Source: Enterocloster asparagiformis
GTDB taxonomy: Bacteria; Bacillota; Clostridia; Lachnospirales; Lachnospiraceae
Direction of reading: 5' to 3'
NCBI GenBank assembly: GCA_018380885.1
Contig: JAGZSY010000023.1
Location: 1 to 64,000 of the forward strand
Length of the DNA: 64,000 nt
Shown piece by piece: positions 34,943 to 43,686 of the stretch. The notes beneath the pieces were generated by a model. That model did not search any database. It saw nothing but the letters and a program-made list of their open reading frames with translations, and was not told the DNA's origin. The stretch's first letter is position 1. Each line of letters opens with the position of its first letter. A program made the translations under genes and the position numbers.

Positions 34943-36013
34943 TTATAAAAACCTTGGGTGCCTGCGCTGGTAGATCAGCCACGCAGCCGCTCCAGCCAGT
35001 CCCAAAAAGGTTATCATAATTGTTCCCGGTCCCGGCATGCGAAACCGGTCCGCCAGCTTTACGGCATAGTAGCGCTCATTTCCCGCGCTGTCCGTCAAAT
35101 GGTATTGATAATTCCCCCCGATCTCAAGGGTCTTGAGCGCTGAATGCATGGGAGCGCCGTTATAATACATCTCAATCACAGCCTTGGGGTCGTCCACCTC
35201 CACGTGGATGGTGCGTTTCATCTCATACCGGTCCGGCACGGGGTCAAAGGACAGCAGCGGGGCCTTAGTATCCCGGGTAAACGCCGTCTCAAAGGCTACG
35301 CCCTCCATTTTCTCATGGACAAACCGGACCCGGTAGTCTCCGTCCTGGTTCAGGAAATGCCAGTCCGGATTCTCCGGTTTAAGCGCCGTCTGATCGCGTT
35401 CCAGGCGGTCGATATAAAACCCCTCGGGCGCTTGCAGCAGATTGATCTGTGAGGACTGCCCGGGGATAATGCGAAAATAAAACTCCACCTCATACAGGCT
35501 GTTGTCCCCGCTCTGGCCGCCGCCCGGAAGGACCAGGAGATCGATCCGGTAATTGCCGGGCTTGCTGTATACGCCGTTTTCCTCCGGGTTGATCTTAATC
35601 CCGCTGCGGCTGACCGTGACGCGGGCGTTCTCCATGGGCAGGAACGTCACCGGAAGGGTGGTGAGCATTCCGTTGGGTACGCTGGAGGAAAAGCTGCTCT
35701 CATTGGGGAGCGTGTAGACCAGCATGGACTCAGCTTCGTCCCACGTTTCCGTCAGAGCGGGGCGCTGGGCGTTCTGCATCTGGGTCATCTGGCGGATCAA
35801 TTCCTCGCTCACCTCCGGCTGGATGCCCCCGTCCGATTCCCCCGCGTCCTCCCCGGTTCCCATCACTTCCCTCAACTCCCGTTCCAGCTCCTCGAAATCG
35901 ATGTCCCCCGGCGCAATCTCCTGCGTTCCGGTATCCGTGAGACCGTATGCGCTGACAGGCAGGGCCGCGGCAATCAGGGCCGCGGCGCCCAGGCACAACA
36001 GATATTTCTTCAT
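34943..36013 (-). CDS. Exported Ig-like protein with C-terminal membrane anchor
   Basis: A 356-residue protein with signal peptide (MKKYLLCLGAAALIAAALPVSA), an acidic linker, two beta-sandwich-like regions, and a C-terminal membrane span (PGPGTIMITFLGLAGAAAWL) followed by a basic tail. The segment TRDTKAPLLSFDPVPDRYEM and the DSAGNERYYAVKL strand look like a bacterial Ig-like domain, similar to the end of the 43687-45240 protein. I chose the ATG at 36013 rather than a GTG 12 bases upstream because the signal peptide starts there. It probably forms part of the external side of the secretion apparatus. Confidence 0.72.
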   Translation of the reverse strand: MKKYLLCLGAAALIAAALPVSAYGLTDTGTQEIAPGDIDFEELERELREVMGTGEDAGESDGGIQPEVSEELIRQMTQMQNAQRPALTETWDEAESMLVYTLPNESSFSSSVPNGMLTTLPVTFLPMENARVTVSRSGIKINPEENGVYSKPGNYRIDLLVLPGGGQSGDNSLYEVEFYFRIIPGQSSQINLLQAPEGFYIDRLERDQTALKPENPDWHFLNQDGDYRVRFVHEKMEGVAFETAFTRDTKAPLLSFDPVPDRYEMKRTIHVEVDDPKAVIEMYYNGAPMHSALKTLEIGGNYQYHLTDSAGNERYYAVKLADRFRMPGPGTIMITFLGLAGAAAWLIYQRRHPRFL

Positions 36014-36021
36014 GTCGGTTC

Positions 36022-36357
36022 TCACCTGCCCTTTATATGATTCGATTTCAGTAACGGAGCCCTGGGGCCGGACGGCGCGTCCCGGCTCCTCTCATGCGCC
36101 TTTTCCGCATGGATTTCCCGCTCCATCTCTCTGGGCTTTGCCGCCTCCCTGCGGTTGGACTTGGAAGCTTTTAACTCCTCCCGCTCCAGCTGTTCCAGCG
36201 TGACCGGCCTGCGAAGGGCCTCCTTGCCCCGGTCGCTCTTCTGCACGCCCGCGTAATCGTTCAGACGGCCGGCCGCAAAATCCGCCTTCTGCTTTCTCAA
36301 ATCTTTCAGCTCCATTTCCCAAAGGACTCTGTTTTTTGGGCTGTCAAAATATGCCAT
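36022..36357 (-). CDS. Small basic hypothetical protein of the secretion locus
   Basis: A 111-residue, highly charged, probably helical cytoplasmic protein (EMELKDLRKQKADFAAGRLN, then Arg/Lys/Glu-rich sequence). No domain is recognised. The ATG at 36357 is preceded by GGAGGAAAAT; a start 15 bases earlier is possible but lacks a site. It lies between the solute-binding lipoprotein and the Ig-like protein, with gaps of about 10 bp, so it is part of the operon. Confidence 0.65.
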   Translation of the reverse strand: MAYFDSPKNRVLWEMELKDLRKQKADFAAGRLNDYAGVQKSDRGKEALRRPVTLEQLEREELKASKSNRREAAKPREMEREIHAEKAHERSRDAPSGPRAPLLKSNHIKGR

Positions 36358-36368
36358 ATTTTCCTCCA

Positions 36369-37079
36369 TCAATCCTTCAGCTTTTCTGTCAGCAGCCGGT
36401 TCAACTCGCCCAGAATGCGGTACTGATCCTTTCCGGCGTAAAACGCGTAGGACTCCTGGCGGACCCCGGACAAATCCCGGACGGAAATCCCACTCTGGCT
36501 CAGCAGCTTTCTGGCCTCCGCCTCCCCGCAGATATAACAGTCGATTTTTCCCTCTTTGATCGAAGCTTCCGCCGAATCCGCGTCCTCAACCCCCACCATG
36601 GTCACGCCTGTCACGGAATAGAGCTGGCTCTTCACCTGCTCCATATCGGGGCTAAAGCCTACGTTTGAGTTGGCCAGCTCTCCCGGTGAATTGATTCCGG
36701 CGGTTCCCGCTGCGGCGACGTACACAGGGCGCGTGCCGTATGTAATGGAGTATCCGTCGTTTCCGCTTTCCTCCAAAATCGCCACGCCCGCGGCGATATC
36801 CGCCAGGCCACCGGCCACCGCCTGTATCTCATCGCCCGACTCCACATATTCGTAGCGGATATCCACTCCCAGCCGGCGCCCCAACGAGTCCAGCACTTCC
36901 TGCTCCAGGCCCGCCGCCCACGCGCGGGACATATCCTCTTGCGCATCCCGGGGCGCGGCGACCACAAGCTCTCCCTTTTTTTCCACAAGCTCCAGGGTGT
37001 CCGGCGCCTTTGGCGCGCAGCCTGCCAGGCAGCTGCAAAGCGCCGTCAGCCCTGCGGCAGCTACAAGACCTTTTTTCAT
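36369..37079 (-). CDS. Family 3 solute-binding lipoprotein in the secretion locus
   Basis: A 236-residue exported lipoprotein with lipobox LAGC (Cys21). The mature domain matches the amino-acid-type periplasmic binding fold (SBP_bac_3): GELVVAAPRDAQED, RLGVDIRYEYVESGDEIQAV, ITYGTRPVYVAAAGTAGINS and GKIDCYICGEAEARKLL. No ABC permease or ATPase is adjacent. It is embedded between VirB4 and a small charged protein, so it may have been recruited as a ligand sensor or structural lipoprotein of the apparatus. Confidence 0.82.
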   Translation of the reverse strand: MKKGLVAAAGLTALCSCLAGCAPKAPDTLELVEKKGELVVAAPRDAQEDMSRAWAAGLEQEVLDSLGRRLGVDIRYEYVESGDEIQAVAGGLADIAAGVAILEESGNDGYSITYGTRPVYVAAAGTAGINSPGELANSNVGFSPDMEQVKSQLYSVTGVTMVGVEDADSAEASIKEGKIDCYICGEAEARKLLSQSGISVRDLSGVRQESYAFYAGKDQYRILGELNRLLTEKLKD

Positions 37080-37091
37080 CCCAGCCTCCCG

Positions 37092-39782
37092 TCACATGGT
37101 AAATAACTGTTCGATATCCCGCGGCGCCTCGATGTCGATGCAGCTGCGCTCTGAGGGCGAAGTGACCACGAAGGCCCGCCCTCTGCCGTTATTTACAATT
37201 TCTTCCTGTTCGCTCTCATTGATCGCGCCGGCCTTTTCATACAGCTTGCACAGATCGTGCATATCGTTGGGCGACAGCGGAAAAATAAACGAGTACTGGC
37301 AGGCGTTGATAATAGCCGTGGACTTTCTGGCCAGCTCCTCGGTTCCCACAAAGTCCTTTACATTCTGGGTGATGATAATCTGCATTCCGTTGTATTTACG
37401 GATTCGCTTTGCCATCTGGTACATAAAGTCCAGAGCGATGGGATACTTGCTGTCGATAAACACGTGCGCCTCGTCGATGACGATCACAATCTTTCTGGAA
37501 GCCCCGTACCGGAGGTTGTAGTCCCGGTTCTTGATGATCTCATTGTCCAGCCACTTTAACACCAGCAGCATCTGCGCGTTGGCCACCGTGTTGTTCTTGT
37601 TCGCCAGCAGCGACTGGAAGTTGAATACGATGAAGTTCTCCAGGGTGTTGATGGAAGCCGGTCCGTTCCAGAGTCCGGCGTTCCTGCCGCCCGTGGCAAA
37701 CTTGGAAATGTAATTCAGCAGCACCGTCAGATTGTTCTTGCTGTACGTCCCGGTGGACATCTGAAAATCGTTGAGGATCTTTTCATACAGGTCGTCGAAG
37801 GTCGGGTAGTCCTCCGGCTCCAGCTTGCTTAAATCCGTCTCGTTGTCGATGCCCTTGGACTCGTACATGCGGATCGTGATATTGTTCAGATACTCCAGCG
37901 CGTCCGGCTCGATGCCGGTTAAAATCTGGCGGTAAAATTCTTCCAGAAACTGCATGTGCATATTGAAGCTGACCTTGGCCGTGTCGTCGCCGTCATCATC
38001 GTCGTCGTCCGACAGGCCGGTTATGACGTGGAACGGGTTAAGCCTTCCCTCGGTGGCGCTTCCGACGTCGATCACCTTGCCGCTTAAGTTCTTGGCCATC
38101 CCGGTATACTCGTTCTCCGGGTCCAGGATAAATATCTTGCTGTTCTCCGCAGCCAGATTGGCCAGCATCATTTTCGTCGCGTAAGACTTTCCGGAACCGG
38201 ATTTTCCGATCACCACCATATTGCTGTTGACCCGCTCCCGGTCCCGCACAAAAAAGTCCACGAACACCGGCCTTCCGGCGTTTCTTCCCAGACAGATTCC
38301 CTTAGCATCCATCATCAGCTTATAGACGTAGGGGAACGCGGCCGCGATGGACCCGCTCTGGATTCCCCTCCCCTCCCGCCTGAACGCGTCGTAGGCTGAG
38401 ACATTGGACGATGCGTAGGCTTCGAACTGCCGTAAAAACAAATCCGTGGACTTAAATCCCCCTTCCGACAGCTCACGGCGTATCTGGCGCTTCAGCCCCT
38501 GCCCCTGCTTTTTGGACTGGTGCTCCGGGTGCTGCCGCTCCTCCGACAGCTCATAGTCGTAGGCCGTGATGTAGATGTTCACATCCATCAGCACCTCGTT
38601 GTCCCCCTGAAGCAGGGACAGCACCTCGGCCAGCGTCTCGATATGGCTGTTCAGCTCCATCAGCTTGCTGGTCTTGCCGGTGGAATTGCCCTGCTCTCTC
38701 AGCTCGTCGATGGCCCGGTCGATCTGGCGGATTCCCTTGTACCGGTCAATGGGCTTCATCTTCAGCACAACGCGGGTGTCCGGCCGGTTAAAAAGTCCGT
38801 GTCCCCATGCGTTTTCCACCAGAATGGGATAATCCGTAATCCGGATATTGTGGGTGATCACCTCGTCATAGGTCACCGTTCTGGAGGTGACCTGTATGCG
38901 GTCCGGCAGAATCCAGTCCATATATTGGTCCGGCTGCAGATTCCAGGCCTCCCGCTCGTCAAAGATCACGGAGTAATTGTATTTCAGGAAAATCGCCAGC
39001 TCCTGCTCGTTCAACACATGGCAGTCCATGCCGTGGGTTCCCATGGTGGCCAGCATATCCTCGGCCTGGCTCTCCAGATGGCTTTTATCTTTTCCAAAAA
39101 ACACCAAATAGTGGTGTGACAGATACACCAGCTCTTTTTCGTTGAACACGTCCAGCTGTTTGATTCTGTCCTGTATAATGCCGATGCGCACCGTCAGCTC
39201 TTCCTCCGACAGCATCCCCCGGATAAACGCGGCCTTTAAGTCCTCCTGCTTCTGCTTCTCCGTGCGGATAAAGCTGTCGTAGAGCACAGGGCGGTCAATC
39301 TTGACCATGGCCGCGGACTCCGTCTCCGTCACAGTCCGCAAAATGGAACCGTAGACCTGATCGATCAGCTGGTTCTGGCGGGACTCCGTCAAAAACCGAA
39401 ATTCAATGGAAGGAATTTCCACCACAATCCCGCTGTACGCATCCCCGTACTCAATAAAGGTTCCCGAGATCCCGGTGAAGGGCGTGATGCCCTGAACCGG
39501 GATTTCTCCCTTCTTTTCCGGATTTTTTCGAAATGTCTTATAGCTCATGGCGTATTTGATGGCATAGTAGATGGTCCTGTACGCCTTTTCGTCCTCCACC
39601 GGAATAATCGATGCCACAAACAATATGAACAGAATCAGCGCTGCGATCCAGCGGAAGGGGAGGTTGGAGAGCAGCATAAACAGGGTCAGCGTCACGCCCA
39701 CACAGGCAATGATAATATCCGTCAGCTCGATCCCTTTGAAGAATTCCATGGATACCCTGGTTTTTTTTGGTATGATCCTCAT
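37092..39782 (-). CDS. VirB4/TraE-family type IV secretion ATPase
   Basis: An 896-residue AAA+-like ATPase that powers assembly and substrate transfer in type IV secretion. Two hydrophobic segments near the N-terminus (about 20-55) fit the PrgI-like/VirB3 fusion seen in some systems. Walker A GKSGSGKS is at about residue 523, Walker B IVIVIDEAHVF at about 766, and the C-terminal QNVKDFVGTEELARKSTAII is typical of VirB4. Length and motifs appear complete. The start overlaps the upstream VirB6-like stop by 4 bp (ATGA). It works at the cytoplasmic face with the VirD4-like ATPase encoded at 45.3-47.3 kb. Confidence 0.93.
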   Translation of the reverse strand: MRIIPKKTRVSMEFFKGIELTDIIIACVGVTLTLFMLLSNLPFRWIAALILFILFVASIIPVEDEKAYRTIYYAIKYAMSYKTFRKNPEKKGEIPVQGITPFTGISGTFIEYGDAYSGIVVEIPSIEFRFLTESRQNQLIDQVYGSILRTVTETESAAMVKIDRPVLYDSFIRTEKQKQEDLKAAFIRGMLSEEELTVRIGIIQDRIKQLDVFNEKELVYLSHHYLVFFGKDKSHLESQAEDMLATMGTHGMDCHVLNEQELAIFLKYNYSVIFDEREAWNLQPDQYMDWILPDRIQVTSRTVTYDEVITHNIRITDYPILVENAWGHGLFNRPDTRVVLKMKPIDRYKGIRQIDRAIDELREQGNSTGKTSKLMELNSHIETLAEVLSLLQGDNEVLMDVNIYITAYDYELSEERQHPEHQSKKQGQGLKRQIRRELSEGGFKSTDLFLRQFEAYASSNVSAYDAFRREGRGIQSGSIAAAFPYVYKLMMDAKGICLGRNAGRPVFVDFFVRDRERVNSNMVVIGKSGSGKSYATKMMLANLAAENSKIFILDPENEYTGMAKNLSGKVIDVGSATEGRLNPFHVITGLSDDDDDDGDDTAKVSFNMHMQFLEEFYRQILTGIEPDALEYLNNITIRMYESKGIDNETDLSKLEPEDYPTFDDLYEKILNDFQMSTGTYSKNNLTVLLNYISKFATGGRNAGLWNGPASINTLENFIVFNFQSLLANKNNTVANAQMLLVLKWLDNEIIKNRDYNLRYGASRKIVIVIDEAHVFIDSKYPIALDFMYQMAKRIRKYNGMQIIITQNVKDFVGTEELARKSTAIINACQYSFIFPLSPNDMHDLCKLYEKAGAINESEQEEIVNNGRGRAFVVTSPSERSCIDIEAPRDIEQLFTM

Positions 39783-42016
39783 TTCTTATCCCCTTTGCTC
39801 TGTGATGTCCGTTTCCCGCCGGCAGACGGACCGATCGCCAGACCGCCGTCCTCTGTCAGATACCGGGAGTCGGTCAGCCTGCAGCGGAACTGATTCTCAT
39901 AAAACTCCCTCTGCTTGCTGGAACACTGGACGGTGCCGCCCGACGCGTCGGCGCGGGAGCGAATGTAATTGTACACATATTCCTCCCTGGCTCTGCTGCC
40001 CTTGCTGGCAAGGATCTGGTCCCGGTTGTCCACAAACTTTTTCAATTCTGCGTGCTGGGACGCATCTCCCTCCCCGGAGACGCCAAAGTCTTTGAGCGTG
40101 GGGCTCTTCATCCTTCCATACCGCAGGTCGCCCACCGCCCGGTCGGTATTCTCCGCAAACCGGTTCACGCCGCGCACCACGCTGCTCTCCTGAATCTGGC
40201 GCCTGGCATCGTCCTTGAACTGGTTCACCGTATGTTTTGCGTTCTTCCCGTACTTTTCCATCTTGGTCACCAGGCGGCTTCCGCGAACCTGACGGGCCTG
40301 ATCCGCCGCCCAGTTCCTGACCTTCTGCTCCTGGCCGAACTTCCAATCCTTGACCTTCTTTTTCTGCAGCTTTCCCCAGTCCGCAGCCCGGTGTCCCTGC
40401 TGCTGCGTCCACTTGGCTGCCTTCTGCACCCTCTGTCCCTGTTTCGTTCCCCAGTTCACAGCGCCTCTGATTTTGCTGTTCTCCATCATGCGCTGGCCGG
40501 AATGTTTCGCAATGGCTTTCATCTCAAGCTTGCCCTTGCGCAGGGCAGTCTTGGCGGAGCTTCCGGCGGACCTGGCTTTTCTGGCGCCCATGACGCCCGC
40601 TCGTCCCGCCATGCTTCCCATCTGGCTGCCGATGGACCGCGGCGACAGACCCAGCTTTTGGGTTGCCTTCCCTCCCAGGCTCTTGGCTCCGCTCATAATC
40701 GGGTTCGCCGCCATCATCATCATACCCATGGCGCCCCTCATGGCCTCCTGCTCCTGCCGGCCCGCGGCCTCGTTCACCAGGCTCGTCAGCAGGTTGCCGG
40801 ATTTGAACACGGCCCACGCGCCGCCCAGGGCCACAAGGCCGTACATCAGGTATGTGCTCTCCCGGCCCAGGTTGGTGTACTCAATTCCGCCCTTCATGAA
40901 CAGCGGCAGAACCAGCAGATAAACCTTCATCACCACCACGGACCCGTAGCCGGTGACCAGCTTGCCCATGAACAAGCCGAACCACTGTTTGAACTTCTCC
41001 CCGTCGTCCAGGGGCATCATGGCCACAAAATAGGGGGAGATCATATAGAGCAGCAGAATCTCGAACAGCCTCCGTATGAAGGTGAACAGGCACATGAGCA
41101 TAATGATGATCAGCGCAACGCCGATGATCCAGTATGTAAAGTCGAACCCGCCGAAATTAAAATACAATGCCACCTTCAGCGTATTTTTGTAATTGTCGAA
41201 GACATCATTGACATAAAACTTGTCTCTGGGCGCCCCCAGAAGCTCAAAATTCTCATTGGTGTGGTCCACATATTTGAGGCCGAAGCCTTCGTCCGTGGTC
41301 TCCATCCTGGTCTGAGCCAGATTTAGTTTCGGGTCCCAGGCCGCATTGACGGAGCTCAGCACAAACAGTGTGCTGCCCAGGGTACTGCGCTCCCCATTAT
41401 TTCCCAAACTCACAGCGCTGTCCAGAGTTGTCAGCACCGTTGTGGAAATCTGTATCATGCACAGCGCCATAAAGGGGATCAAAAACGCTCCGACCACGGA
41501 TTTCATCAGCTGGGACAGCACATGGCTCACCGGCTTCTTGTTTTCAAAATCCAGATCAAAGGCGGACTTGGCCACCCCGTAGATGGACAGCAGCACCGCG
41601 ATGCAAACCCCTGAAAATGTGATGATCCAGAAGGCGTTGCGGATGGAATCCATATTGAAAAGAACCTCCAGAAGGCTGCCGTGGACAACCGCACCGCCTC
41701 CGACTCCGTTGGGATAATAGGTCACCGGCTCCAGACCGATAAAAATGCCGAACGCCTTCTCCAGGTAATCGATCACGGACAGAATGAATTTCAGAATTTC
41801 ATAGTACAGCGTTCCGTACAGGAAATACATGATCTTCGCGTACCAGTCCCAAGCCATTTGCAGAATCGGAAGCAGCACCGGTCCCAAAACATACTCGAAC
41901 ACATATCCCAGGCCCGCGCTGATAATGCTGGAGATGAAGTCGAACACAGGAGTGAATATATGATCCATCACCTGGCTGAACACCCATTCAAATATTCCCA
42001 GGTAGCATATTTCCAT
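39779..42016 (-). CDS. VirB6/TrbL-like polytopic protein with long basic tail
   Basis: A 745-residue protein. The first 420 residues carry about six to eight membrane spans and share the motif ENKKPVSHVL...QISTTVLTTLDSA with the adjacent 42034-43674 protein, so the two are paralogues. The remaining 320 residues are soluble, strongly basic and helical (KARSAGSSAKTALRKGKLEM, QGQRVQKAAKWTQQQGHRAA), unlike usual VirB6 proteins of about 300 residues. It probably forms the inner-membrane channel, with the tail reaching into the cytoplasm or across the channel. Confidence 0.82.
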   Translation of the reverse strand: MEICYLGIFEWVFSQVMDHIFTPVFDFISSIISAGLGYVFEYVLGPVLLPILQMAWDWYAKIMYFLYGTLYYEILKFILSVIDYLEKAFGIFIGLEPVTYYPNGVGGGAVVHGSLLEVLFNMDSIRNAFWIITFSGVCIAVLLSIYGVAKSAFDLDFENKKPVSHVLSQLMKSVVGAFLIPFMALCMIQISTTVLTTLDSAVSLGNNGERSTLGSTLFVLSSVNAAWDPKLNLAQTRMETTDEGFGLKYVDHTNENFELLGAPRDKFYVNDVFDNYKNTLKVALYFNFGGFDFTYWIIGVALIIIMLMCLFTFIRRLFEILLLYMISPYFVAMMPLDDGEKFKQWFGLFMGKLVTGYGSVVVMKVYLLVLPLFMKGGIEYTNLGRESTYLMYGLVALGGAWAVFKSGNLLTSLVNEAAGRQEQEAMRGAMGMMMMAANPIMSGAKSLGGKATQKLGLSPRSIGSQMGSMAGRAGVMGARKARSAGSSAKTALRKGKLEMKAIAKHSGQRMMENSKIRGAVNWGTKQGQRVQKAAKWTQQQGHRAADWGKLQKKKVKDWKFGQEQKVRNWAADQARQVRGSRLVTKMEKYGKNAKHTVNQFKDDARRQIQESSVVRGVNRFAENTDRAVGDLRYGRMKSPTLKDFGVSGEGDASQHAELKKFVDNRDQILASKGSRAREEYVYNYIRSRADASGGTVQCSSKQREFYENQFRCRLTDSRYLTEDGGLAIGPSAGGKRTSQSKGDKK

Positions 42017-42033
42017 ATCGTCTCACCTCCCCG

Positions 42034-43674
42034 TCATGAATCATGTTCCGATCCCTGCGTAATTTTTCCCGCCGTGTCCCCCACAGCCTGTTTCGTCTTT
42101 TGGGCCGCGGATTTCACCGCCTTTTTCGCACCTTTTTTCATCACCTGACCAGCGGTTTTTGCCGCCGCCTTTCCGGCGGTCGCCCCGGCCTTGGCGCCCA
42201 TCATAGCCGCGGTCCCTGTACCGCCCGAGACGGCTCCTAAGGCCAGCGACGCGCCGGCCTCCACGGCCTCTTTGCCTATCTTGGCCGCCTTCATCCCGGC
42301 CGCCACGGCCAGCATCATGGATTCCTTTGTATCCTGAGCCGCCTGCGGGTTCAGAATCTCCAGCACCAGGGTCTGACTCTTGTAAATCGCCAAAACGCCC
42401 CCCATCATGAACAGCAGCTTCAAAAGCGAATCGATCATCGACTCTTCCAGGCTGGGCGAATCGGACTCGTAATCCACCCCCAGGGAATACATAATATCGT
42501 TCATGGAGGAATGGCTGCCAAGTCCGGCAAGCCCGTTCCGCTCCAGCGCCTGGTCAATGGCATCCGTTCCGCCCTGAGACTCCGGCGTTACCGTCTCAAA
42601 GGCGTCGGCCGGATTCATCTTATGGTAGACAACCGAAGCGCCCAGGTTCAGTTTGCTGCTGAAAATGAGCGGAAGCAGCAGCAGAAAAATCTTCAGCGCA
42701 AATATGACGCCGAAGCCGGCCAGAAACTTAGCCACAAACATCTCCCGCCATCGCTTGAACATGCTTCCGTCGTCGGCGGGAATGGTCGCAACGAAGAACG
42801 GTGACACAATATACAGCATGACCAGCTCCAGAAGCCGCCGGATGAACTGGATGATCAGCCCCACAAACATGAGGATCATGAAAATAACCGCCACAAACCC
42901 CATAATGTAGTCAAATTTGGCCGGGGAAAAATCCATACCGGAGTCCAGCAGGCTTTTATAATCCTTTTTTCCGGAGAGATACTCTCTCCTCAGCTCGTCC
43001 TCCATATCGGGTTCTAAGTAATTGCTCTCCATATCCCCCAGCCTGGACAGAAAGCTCCCGATATTGTTGGGCTCCTTGCGCCCCGCCCGCAGACTGGAGA
43101 TCAGGAACACGTAGGTTCCCGTGCTGGGATTTCCCACCACCCCCGTCTGGTTCATCACAGCGGTCTGCACCTGGGTGGTCAGCACCGTGGATATCTGCAG
43201 CAGGAATATGCAGAAAAACGGAACCGTCAGAAATGTCACCGCAGCCTTCATCGCGCTCTTTAACACGTGCGAGATGGGATTTTTATTTTCCAGGGTCATG
43301 GATGAGATGGACCTGGCCACCGATACGACGGTAAAGATCAGGCAGAGGCACACCGCCACCATCGTCACGATCAGGAAGCCCTGGCTGACCACGTCCAGCT
43401 GGAATATCATCTCCATCAGCGTCATGGGCTTGTGGTCCACGATGATCTTTTCCGTGCCCACAAACACGTTGATCATGCCCTCCAGCCCGTCCAGTATGCC
43501 GCATAAGCCCACTAAGCACAGATAGGCAAGGTAAGCAAACTGCTCCGCCATATAGGCAATCACTACTTCCCCGAATACCGCCAGGATGTCCGTGAGAACC
43601 GGGGTGAACACTTTGTTAAACACAACGGTCAGGACCATGTAAAAGGCATCCAGGATACCGCCAGCAATCTCCAT
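42034..43674 (-). CDS. VirB6/TrbL-like polytopic membrane protein
   Basis: A 546-residue inner-membrane protein with about seven spans and an Ala/Gly/Lys-rich C-terminus (GAKAGATAGKAAAKTAGQVM). The shared stretch ENKNPISHVLKSAMKAAVTF...QISTVLTTQVQTA identifies it as a paralogue of the next gene product. Two tandem VirB6-like genes are unusual. It lies 12 bp after the Ig-like protein gene and 17 bp before its paralogue. It is probably a component of the membrane channel. Confidence 0.82.
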   Translation of the reverse strand: MEIAGGILDAFYMVLTVVFNKVFTPVLTDILAVFGEVVIAYMAEQFAYLAYLCLVGLCGILDGLEGMINVFVGTEKIIVDHKPMTLMEMIFQLDVVSQGFLIVTMVAVCLCLIFTVVSVARSISSMTLENKNPISHVLKSAMKAAVTFLTVPFFCIFLLQISTVLTTQVQTAVMNQTGVVGNPSTGTYVFLISSLRAGRKEPNNIGSFLSRLGDMESNYLEPDMEDELRREYLSGKKDYKSLLDSGMDFSPAKFDYIMGFVAVIFMILMFVGLIIQFIRRLLELVMLYIVSPFFVATIPADDGSMFKRWREMFVAKFLAGFGVIFALKIFLLLLPLIFSSKLNLGASVVYHKMNPADAFETVTPESQGGTDAIDQALERNGLAGLGSHSSMNDIMYSLGVDYESDSPSLEESMIDSLLKLLFMMGGVLAIYKSQTLVLEILNPQAAQDTKESMMLAVAAGMKAAKIGKEAVEAGASLALGAVSGGTGTAAMMGAKAGATAGKAAAKTAGQVMKKGAKKAVKSAAQKTKQAVGDTAGKITQGSEHDS

Positions 43675-43686
43675 AAAACCGACTCC

